DNA of 6,451 nucleotides, taken from Gammaproteobacteria bacterium. GTDB lineage: Bacteria; Pseudomonadota; Gammaproteobacteria; SZUA-229. The first letter of the stretch is position 1. Each line of letters opens with the position of its first letter. Location: assembly GCA_016764035.1 (NCBI GenBank), contig JAESSQ010000065.1, positions 1 to 6,451 on the forward strand. The letters are read 5' to 3'. Below are positions 1 through 4,403 of the stretch, one piece after another. The position numbers and the translations under genes were made by a program. The notes under the pieces are model-generated. The model saw only the letters and a list, made by a program, of their open reading frames with translations, searched no databases and had not been told where the DNA came from.

Positions 1-123
1 AAAGGCAGCTTCGCCTGCGTCGTTGTCAGTGATGTTTAATGTGGCACTGACTTCTAACAGGCCATCGTTGTCCGGGTCGAGGTCCTCTGTTACGCTGCCG
101 CTGCTGGTGCCGGTAATGATAGC
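1..123 (-). repeat. VCBS repeat 3 of lipoprotein gene 1, cut by window edge
   Basis: Encodes residues 274-314 of the partial protein and matches the start of repeat 2 closely. The rest lies outside the window. Confidence 0.8.
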
Positions 124-942
124 TGGGTTGTTGGCTTCGTCAGTACCATTGATGGAGATCGTGATGGTATGTGTGGTACCGTCAACGCTACGGATCGTCA
201 GGCTATCGGTTAAGGATGCACCTGTATCCAGATTTTGAATTGAGGACTGGTTATTGTTGGCTGCGTAGCTCCAGTTACCCGTCGAGTTAATCGTCAGACT
301 GCCGAAGCTGCCATTGACTGTTTCGGCAACAAAGGCAGCTACACCTGCGTCGCTGTCAGTGATGTTCAATGTGGCACTGACTTCTAACAGGCCATCGTTG
401 TCTGGATCGACATCTTCTGTCACGTTGCCGCTGTCGGTGCCAGTAATGATGGCCGGACTGTTGGCTTCGTCTGTGCCGTTGATGGTAATGATGATAGTGT
501 GTGTAGTGCCATCAATACTGCTGACGATCAGGCTGTCGCTTAATGATGAGCCCGTGTCCAGGTTCTGAATAACAGTTTGACTATTATTGGCAGCGTAGTG
601 CCAGTGACCGGTAGAGTTGATGATAAGACTGCCGAGGTTGCCATTGACCGTTGTGGCGATGAAAGCAGCTTCACCGGCATCGCTGTCGCTGATGTTTAAC
701 GTTCCGCTGAACTCTAGCAGACCATCATTATCCGGGTCGACATCCTCCGTCACGTTGCCTCTATCGGTGCCGGTAATAATCGCGGCATGACTAGTTTCAG
801 TATCTATGATTTCGTCAGAGTTGATGTTTGTTGCTGCTGTAGCAAGATTGTCTTCTGTACTACATGCAGATATTTGTAGAGTCAACATTAAAGTAAACAG
901 AATTGAATTTAAACGGGATTTATATATACGGTAATGGCTCAT
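1..942 (-). CDS. VCBS-repeat lipoprotein, 3' end beyond window (lipoprotein gene 1)
   Basis: An open frame of 314 codons runs from the ATG at 942 to the left edge with no stop, so the C-terminus is missing. Residues 1-26 form a signal peptide (basic residues to Arg10, then a hydrophobic core) ending in a lipobox, LQISAC, with Cys27 as the predicted lipidated residue. Ser at +2 argues for outer-membrane sorting. A Thr/Asn/Asp-rich linker (28-53) follows. Then come VCBS-type repeats of exactly 110 residues at 54-163 and 164-273, and a third from 274. Each begins IITGT, contains DPDNDGLLE near its start, and has NW-Y and DGTTHTI later. VCBS modules are known from large adhesins and other surface proteins; attachment or a matrix role is inference. 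A weak AAGAG Shine-Dalgarno precedes the start. The family resemblance to the gene at 2017-3120 predicts an FnIII domain beyond the edge. Confidence 0.88.
   Translation of the reverse strand, partial: MSHYRIYKSRLNSILFTLMLTLQISACSTEDNLATAATNINSDEIIDTETSHAAIITGTDRGNVTEDVDPDNDGLLEFSGTLNISDSDAGEAAFIATTVNGNLGSLIINSTGHWHYAANNSQTVIQNLDTGSSLSDSLIVSSIDGTTHTIIITINGTDEANSPAIITGTDSGNVTEDVDPDNDGLLEVSATLNITDSDAGVAAFVAETVNGSFGSLTINSTGNWSYAANNNQSSIQNLDTGASLTDSLTIRSVDGTTHTITISINGTDEANNPAIITGTSSGSVTEDLDPDNDGLLEVSATLNITDNDAGEAAF
124..453 (-). repeat. VCBS repeat 2 of lipoprotein gene 1 (330 bp)
   Basis: Encodes residues 164-273. Shifting the sequence by 330 bp aligns it with the next copy without gaps. Near 360-402 and 30-72 the two copies are nearly identical at DNA level, which suggests recent duplication or gene conversion. 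Confidence 0.85.
454..783 (-). repeat. VCBS repeat 1 of lipoprotein gene 1 (330 bp)
   Basis: Encodes residues 54-163. It is the most diverged of the three copies, but the frame and the 330-bp period are kept exactly. Confidence 0.85.
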
Positions 943-977
943 GGGTACTCTTTTATCTACGAATAATACGCATCTCA

Positions 978-1000
978 CAGTAAGTGCGGAGCTCTTACTG
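978..1000 (-). promoter_or_regulatory. Leader hairpin upstream of lipoprotein gene 1
   Basis: Read on the minus strand, CAGTAAG and CTTACTG form a perfect 7-bp stem around a 9-nt centre. The stem can extend by two further pairs past an A-A mismatch. It ends 36 bp before the start codon. The same-sized hairpin lies 37 bp before the gene 3 start (3157-3179) with related sequence. It has no T-tract, so it is not an intrinsic terminator; its function is unknown. Confidence 0.5.
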
Positions 1001-1025
1001 AGTGCAATTTAAAATAGGGATTAAT

Positions 1026-1044
1026 TTTTAGTTTTTGAGCATTT
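1026..1044 (-). promoter_or_regulatory. Shared upstream element, copy 1
   Basis: On the plus strand this is TTTTAGTTTTTGAGCATTT, identical over 19 bp to 1655-1673 and related to 3205-3218. It lies 84 bp upstream of the gene 1 start codon, almost the same distance as in the other two genes. It could be an operator, part of a promoter, or a leader RNA element. Confidence 0.5.
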
Positions 1045-1144
1045 TATGAGGCGGAGCTTCTGCGAGATTATTAGTGCAGGATGCCTCGTGTTTGCCGGGC
1101 TTTGACGTAACGCATCAAAATTCAACAGGTACGGATGTTTTATT

Positions 1145-1567
1145 TCAGGTCGTTATTACAACTTCAGATGAAAATTGGCTTTCACGCCCTTCAGTATCAA
1201 TCGTGGTTACAACAAAGTAATAAGTACCCGTAGGAAGATTGGTGAAGGTGTGACCAGTAGCTGTGCCATCGTTGATGGTGATACTGTTAGGGTAATTGCC
1301 TTTCGTTGTACCTACAAACACGTGGTAACCAGCAATTTCAGACAACGATATTGCTGAGTTATCCTCTCGTTCTGAAGGTGCTGTCCACGTTAAACTAATG
1401 TTAACGATTTCGAGATTATTGTCGTTATCAGTGTTAGAGCCTGGTTGACTCGCAGAGTCGGTAAGGTTGCCGCCACTGCCACTGCCACACGCTGTGATTT
1501 GTAGAAGTAATAGGGAAGCAATTAAAATTGAAGTAAAGCGTTGTTTCAGTATTTGGGAAAATGTCAT
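1145..1567 (-). CDS. Small lipoprotein with one fibronectin type III domain (lipoprotein gene 2)
   Basis: Encodes 140 residues. Residues 1-26 are a signal peptide with a Leu-rich core. The lipobox LQITAC places the lipidated Cys at 27, followed by Gly, which is compatible with outer-membrane sorting. A Gly/Ser/Asn/Asp-rich linker covers about 28-54. Residues about 57-140 form a fibronectin type III-like domain: LTWTAPSERED at the start, GYHVFVG in the middle, TYYFVVTTIDTEGRES near the end. The domain is close in sequence to residues 283-367 of the gene 3 product, and the coding DNA is also recognisably related. There is no VCBS repeat, so it reads as the minimal member of this local family. 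FnIII domains commonly mediate protein or carbohydrate contacts; the actual ligand is unknown. The Shine-Dalgarno is weak, but the Cys27 match supports the ATG at 1567. It ends with TGA. Confidence 0.88.
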   Translation of the reverse strand: MTFSQILKQRFTSILIASLLLLQITACGSGSGGNLTDSASQPGSNTDNDNNLEIVNISLTWTAPSEREDNSAISLSEIAGYHVFVGTTKGNYPNSITINDGTATGHTFTNLPTGTYYFVVTTIDTEGRESQFSSEVVITT

Positions 1568-1654
1568 TAGTTTTATATTGCCTGCAGGTGAAACCTGTAA
1601 TCAGCTAGAAGGTAGCCACACGCCCGGCATTTTTATTATTATGTGATGGATAAA

Positions 1655-1673
1655 TTTTAGTTTTTGAGCATTT
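1655..1673 (-). promoter_or_regulatory. Shared upstream element, copy 2
   Basis: Identical over 19 bp to 1026-1044, lying 88 bp upstream of the gene 2 start codon. The surrounding leader sequence is otherwise unlike that of gene 1, so the element stands out as the conserved part. Confidence 0.5.
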
Positions 1674-1735
1674 AGAAGCCGGTTAATCAGGTATCGCAAG
1701 TAAGAATCACTGCTCGATTAAGCGTAGATGCGAAT

Positions 1736-1764
1736 TCTATAATATTCTGATATAGATTAAAAGT
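1736..1764 (-). promoter_or_regulatory. Candidate promoter of lipoprotein gene 2
   Basis: On the minus strand a -10-like TATAGA (1736-1741) lies 17 bp from a poor -35 (ACTTTT, 1759-1764). It occupies the place matching TATAGT upstream of gene 3, and both are followed upstream by a related T-rich GTTG/ATGACA segment. The weak -35 suggests activation by a regulator, if the promoter is real. Confidence 0.3.
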
Positions 1765-1890
1765 TTTTTGTTGAAAAAATGACAGTTTATTGATGAGTTC
1801 GTGACTGGTGTTGTAGAAATGATGACAGTTTTTAGTAAAAACAGAGGTGTGAGTTATTTATGGTAGGGTGAATAGTGAGTTCTGGTTGCC

Positions 1891-1914
1891 GAAAGTGTGG
1901 CGTTGTACACTTTC
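1891..1914. repeat. Inverted repeat, 8-bp perfect arms
   Basis: GAAAGTGT (1891-1898) and ACACTTTC (1907-1914) are perfect complements around 8 bp. No T-tract follows on either strand. It is 21 bp from the larger inverted repeat at 1936-1988, and both lie downstream of the gene 3 stop. Confidence 0.5.
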
Positions 1915-1935
1915 ATTGTATTTGTAGGTACTGAT

Positions 1936-1988
1936 GTATACATGGATGGGTAAGGGCTATAAATTTGTCATCCCCCATCCATGTATAC
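1936..1988. repeat. Inverted repeat, 15-bp perfect arms, downstream of lipoprotein gene 3
   Basis: GTATACATGGATGGG (1936-1950) and its exact complement CCCATCCATGTATAC (1974-1988) flank a 23-nt loop. In gene 3 mRNA it would form a strong hairpin 28 nt after the stop codon. No U-tract follows in either direction, so a classical intrinsic terminator is unlikely. It could protect the 3' end of the mRNA, or be a copy of a dispersed palindromic repeat. Confidence 0.65.
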
Positions 1989-2016
1989 CTATGTTCAGAT
2001 TAATTGCTCGTGCATG

Positions 2017-3120
2017 TTAAATGGTAATATTAACGCCCGATGAATATTGGCTTTCACGCCCATCAGTATCGATAGTTGTGATAACAAAATAGTAAGTGCC
2101 AGCAGAGAAATTGCTGAATGTGTAATCGGTTGCCGTATTGTCATTTATATTGACGCTGTTAGTGTAATCGCCTTGTGTTGCTCCATAAAATATTTTGTAG
2201 CCTGCAATCTCAGATAGTGCTATTGCGCTATTGTCTTCACGCTCTGAAGGCGCTGTCCACGATAAAGTGAGATTGGCTGTTGTGTTGCTTTCGTTTACAC
2301 CGAATAGTGTGATTGACACAATATGTGACGTTCCATCTACGCTGTTAACGGTTATTCCATCGATTAAAGACATACCATCATCCAGGTTTTGAATAGAGGC
2401 CTGGCTGTTGTTTGCAGAATAGTTCCAGTTGCCTGTGGCATCAATAGTAAGGTTACCGTAGTTACCATTGTACGTTGTTGCGATAAATAAGGATTCACCC
2501 GCATCGATGTCTGAGATGGTCAATGCACCACCAATCTCCAGTAGGCCATCATTATCTGGATCGACATCTTCAGTGACGCTTCCACTATCAATACCGGAAA
2601 TAATAGCTGGAGTATTTGAATTTGAGCCTGAATCGGTTACGCCGACGATTGTAATTATAATATTATGTGTAGTGCCGTCAATACTGCTGATAGTTAGCGT
2701 GTCGATTAACGTTTGGTTGTTGTCTAAATTTTGGATGCTGTTTTGGTCATTGGCAGCTGCATAGCTCCAGTTTCCATTGATATCAATATTCAGACTACCG
2801 AAATTGCCGAAAACTGTTGTACTGATAAAGCCATTTTCGTTGGTGTCATTATCGATGATATTTAGCGTGCCACTAACTTCTAATAGATTATCGCTGTCTG
2901 GGTCAACATCTTCAATAACGCTGCCAGTATCGGTGCCGCTGATTATGGCTTGACTGTTCGAACTAGTGTCAGTGTCTGAAATGTTTGTAGTGTCAGTGCC
3001 GATATTAGGTGAGATTTCCGATAAAAATTCGTCAGTGCCACAAGCGGTTAGCTGTAGTGTCATAACTAAAGTTGCTAGTGTCGACAGTAAACTTGGCTTT
3101 AGACTGTATGAATTTAACAT
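2017..3120 (-). CDS. Lipoprotein with two VCBS repeats and a C-terminal FnIII domain (lipoprotein gene 3)
   Basis: Encodes 367 residues from the ATG at 3120. A longer frame opens at 3186, but 3120 has a good Shine-Dalgarno (TTGGAG, 7 nt before ATG), gives a normal signal peptide, and puts the lipobox Cys (LQLTAC) at residue 27 as in both sister genes. Gly at +2 fits outer-membrane sorting. After an acidic, Ser/Thr-rich linker (28-57) come two VCBS-type repeats at about 58-171 and 172-277. Each starts AIISG and carries a DPD motif, a NW-Y segment and a DGT-H strand. An FnIII-like domain follows at 283-367 (LSWTAPSERED at its start, TYYFVITTIDTDGRES near its end), nearly the same as that of the gene at 1145-1567. 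The product is probably a cell-surface protein; adhesion or matrix binding is inferred from domain type only. The coding sequence looks more AT-rich than gene 1. Confidence 0.9.
   Translation of the reverse strand: MLNSYSLKPSLLSTLATLVMTLQLTACGTDEFLSEISPNIGTDTTNISDTDTSSNSQAIISGTDTGSVIEDVDPDSDNLLEVSGTLNIIDNDTNENGFISTTVFGNFGSLNIDINGNWSYAAANDQNSIQNLDNNQTLIDTLTISSIDGTTHNIIITIVGVTDSGSNSNTPAIISGIDSGSVTEDVDPDNDGLLEIGGALTISDIDAGESLFIATTYNGNYGNLTIDATGNWNYSANNSQASIQNLDDGMSLIDGITVNSVDGTSHIVSITLFGVNESNTTANLTLSWTAPSEREDNSAIALSEIAGYKIFYGATQGDYTNSVNINDNTATDYTFSNFSAGTYYFVITTIDTDGRESQYSSGVNITI
2290..2607 (-). repeat. VCBS repeat 2 of lipoprotein gene 3
   Basis: Encodes residues 172-277. It shares VTEDVDPDNDGLLE and NNSQ-IQNLD with the repeats of gene 1, so the repeats of the two genes share recent ancestry. 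Confidence 0.8.
2608..2949 (-). repeat. VCBS repeat 1 of lipoprotein gene 3
   Basis: Encodes residues 58-171 of the 367-residue product. It is slightly longer than the 110-residue unit of gene 1 because of an inserted Ser/Asn-rich stretch at its end. Confidence 0.8.
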
Positions 3121-3156
3121 TAATATGCTCCAACCTATTGGTAATGCATATTGCGA

Positions 3157-3179
3157 CAGAAAGAGACGAACTCTATCTG
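3157..3179 (-). promoter_or_regulatory. Leader hairpin upstream of lipoprotein gene 3
   Basis: On the minus strand CAGATAGAG pairs with CTCTTTCTG (9 bp with one T-T mismatch) around the loop TTCGT. Total length (23 nt) and distance from the start codon (37 bp) match the gene 1 hairpin at 978-1000. A T-A pair there is replaced here by A-T, which preserves pairing. It has no T-tract. Confidence 0.5.
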
Positions 3180-3204
3180 AGAGCAATCTAGATACGGGAA
3201 TAGT

Positions 3205-3218
3205 GTTTTAGAGCAATT
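3205..3218 (-). promoter_or_regulatory. Shared upstream element, copy 3 (diverged)
   Basis: Plus-strand GTTTTAGAGCAATT resembles the GTTTTTGAGCATTT core at 1031-1044 and 1660-1673 and lies 85 bp upstream of the gene 3 start codon. The flanking sequence toward the gene also aligns with the gene 1 leader. Confidence 0.4.
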
Positions 3219-3226
3219 ATTTTGAA

Positions 3227-3270
3227 ATCGATGACTCGGGCTGCAAAGAAATGCAGTCAAACCAATCGAT
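3227..3270 (-). repeat. Nested inverted repeat at the expected 5' end of gene 3 mRNA
   Basis: ATCGAT occurs at 3227-3232 and 3265-3270 and is self-complementary. Between them CTGCA (3241-3245) pairs with TGCAG (3252-3256), and a GACT/AGTC pairing is also possible. With transcription from the candidate promoter at 3277-3306, this would be the first structure in the RNA. Confidence 0.4.
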
Positions 3271-3276
3271 AAGAGA

Positions 3277-3306
3277 ACTATAGCATAGTGTAATGAAAAC
3301 TGTCGT
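3277..3306 (-). promoter_or_regulatory. Candidate promoter of lipoprotein gene 3
   Basis: On the minus strand a -10 TATAGT (3277-3282) has an extended TGC directly upstream, and ACGACA (3301-3306) forms a 4/6 -35 at 18 bp spacing. Transcription would begin near 3270, giving a leader of about 150 nt that carries the hairpin and the shared element. Confidence 0.45.
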
Positions 3307-3527
3307 CTTTTTGTTGGGAATATGACACATTTGTTGTATTTGTGACAATATAGTGTTGAAGAAATGGCATATATCTATATTAAAAACAAATGGATATATA
3401 AAAATTGTCGTTTTTAAAAAACTTTAGCGCTCGGAATTTATTGGTTACATATTAACCATGCATTGCCATTTTTTTATTTTTTATGTGATTGTTATCTTAG
3501 CGTGAGTGTTTATTGTGTGGCGCGCTG

Positions 3528-3536
3528 TGATATAAA
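3528..3536 (+). promoter_or_regulatory. Candidate extended -10 promoter for the birA operon
   Basis: TGATATAAA fits an extended -10 (TGn plus TATAAA). No good -35 is visible at 16-18 bp. Transcription would start near 3543, inside the following inverted repeat. The leader would be about 30 nt. Confidence 0.35.
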
Positions 3537-3560
3537 TCGTCTTTCTTGTGACGATTTATA
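3531..3560 (+). promoter_or_regulatory. Perfect 10-bp inverted repeat before birA, possible operator
   Basis: TATAAATCGT (3531-3540) and ACGATTTATA (3551-3560) are exact complements around 10 bp. The left arm overlaps the candidate -10 and the right arm ends 12 bp before the chosen birA start. A spacing of 20 bp between arm centres suits a dimeric repressor. It does not resemble the E. coli BirA operator (TTGTAAACC arms). A hairpin in the mRNA leader is the alternative. Confidence 0.5.
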
Positions 3561-3572
3561 ATGCAGGTAACA

Positions 3573-4403
3573 ATGAAGTATTTACAAGCTGAGGCGTTGA
3601 AAACCATTCTGCGCGCAGGTACCGGTATAGAGGTGGTGGTTCATGAATCGATTGATTCGACGAATCGATGGTGTTTGCAACAGTGCAAATCGGGTAAGGT
3701 TCTACCGTTTGCATGTTTTGCAGAAGAGCAAACAGAAGGTAGGGGGCGGCGTGGTAAGCAGTGGATTATGTCGGCACAGTCGAATATTGCAATGAGTGTT
3801 GTCTGGCCGTTTGTGCTGTCTAAGCAGTCACTGTATTTGCTGCCTATAACGATTGCATTGGCAATTGCGAAAACATTAGAGAGCATAGGTCTGAGTTATG
3901 TTCAGGTTAAATGGCCAAATGATGTCTATGTGCAAGGTAAAAAAATTGCTGGCATCTTAATTGAAACGCAACCTGTTAGGCAGGGCCGTAGTAAAGAGCA
4001 GGCTAATGATAAGGTAGCGGCGGTTATTGGTATTGGCTTAAATTATGATATGTCTCATTATGACGCGGGCAATGCATTTCTGTTGACGGATATCTGCTCA
4101 GAGGTAGCGTCGCAACAGGTCGAGCTAAAGCATGAAATTAATGATGTCGCTTTACGGTTATTGCAAAACGTCGTTGATGCGTGTCAGACTTTTCACAAGT
4201 CGGCGGAAATAAATTTAGAAAGCTTTCGTCGCCAGTATGACTTTTGTATGGGGAAAGATATTGAGGTAGCCATTGATGAGAAAAATGTGTTGTATGGTGT
4301 TGCGCAAGGTGTTAATGATGATGGCGAACTGCAGGTTTTAATTGATGGTGAGCTACGGGTATTTAACAGTGCAGATATAAGTGTCAAAACAGGTGGGCAA
4401 TGA
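3573..4403 (+). CDS. birA: Biotin-[acetyl-CoA-carboxylase] ligase, without DNA-binding domain
   Basis: Encodes 276 residues. The enzyme makes biotinyl-5'-AMP from biotin and ATP and transfers biotin to a lysine of the AccB subunit of acetyl-CoA carboxylase in the cytoplasm. Visible motifs are STN (29-31), the biotin/adenylate loop GRGRRG (56-61), KWPND (113-117), KKIAGILIE (123-131, with the lysine matching the catalytic one of E. coli), and GIGLN (153-157). A C-terminal SH3-like part lies at about 226-272. Bifunctional BirA proteins (E. coli, 321 residues) have an N-terminal winged helix; here the catalytic domain begins almost at once, so this is the enzyme-only form and should not repress bio genes. 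I prefer the ATG at 3573, with AGG 5 nt upstream, over the in-frame ATG at 3561, which has no Shine-Dalgarno. It is the first gene of an operon with coaX. Confidence 0.95.
   Translation: MKYLQAEALKTILRAGTGIEVVVHESIDSTNRWCLQQCKSGKVLPFACFAEEQTEGRGRRGKQWIMSAQSNIAMSVVWPFVLSKQSLYLLPITIALAIAKTLESIGLSYVQVKWPNDVYVQGKKIAGILIETQPVRQGRSKEQANDKVAAVIGIGLNYDMSHYDAGNAFLLTDICSEVASQQVELKHEINDVALRLLQNVVDACQTFHKSAEINLESFRRQYDFCMGKDIEVAIDEKNVLYGVAQGVNDDGELQVLIDGELRVFNSADISVKTGGQ

Larger units (their letters stand above)
1568..2016. other. Intergenic region between lipoprotein genes 2 and 3
   Basis: 449 bp with no credible gene. From gene 2 outward it holds a small hairpin (1585-1597, CAGGT/ACCTG arms), the shared upstream element (1655-1673), a weak promoter candidate (1736-1764) and a segment resembling the gene 3 upstream region (1765-1788). 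Two copies of ATGACAGTTT follow at 1779-1788 and 1822-1831, then two inverted repeats at 1891-1914 and 1936-1988 that lie just downstream of gene 3. Confidence 0.7.
3121..3572. other. Divergent intergenic region between lipoprotein gene 3 and birA
   Basis: About 450 bp, very AT-rich between 3340 and 3490. The left part is the gene 3 leader: hairpin 3157-3179, shared element 3205-3218, nested inverted repeat 3227-3270 and promoter candidate 3277-3306. A segment at 3308-3330 resembles one upstream of gene 2. The middle has a loose AAATGG(C)ATATAT direct repeat (3362-3374, 3388-3399). The right end has the birA inverted repeat and candidate promoter. I see no gene in it. Confidence 0.7.

Noticed and set aside
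23..568. Two plus-strand open frames (23-238 and 314-568) inside lipoprotein gene 1
   Set aside because: They are antisense shadows of the 330-bp VCBS repeat. Their products look alike only because the repeat does, and the minus-strand frame is open throughout with clear VCBS motifs and a signal peptide.
1..1144. A CRISPR array, suggested by the regular repetition at the left end
   Set aside because: The 330-bp period is protein-coding, in frame and without spacers; it is a VCBS tandem repeat.
3121..3186. 22-codon N-terminal extension of lipoprotein gene 3
   Set aside because: The longer start places a polar stretch before the signal peptide and loses the Cys27 match to the sister genes. 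The ATG at 3120 has a good Shine-Dalgarno.
2468..3211. Plus-strand open frames opposite lipoprotein gene 3 (2468-2764 and 2966-3211)
   Set aside because: Antisense to a well-supported lipoprotein gene, with no recognisable domains and no convincing ribosome binding site.
1026..3218. A known riboswitch (for example c-di-GMP type) in the lipoprotein leaders
   Set aside because: I could not match the leader sequences to the conserved core of any riboswitch class I know. Only a short hairpin and a short element are shared.
3557..3562. Perfect TATAAT just before birA as the main -10
   Set aside because: No -35 is present at a proper distance, and transcription would begin next to or inside the start region, losing the Shine-Dalgarno. 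The upstream TGATATAAA is a better candidate.
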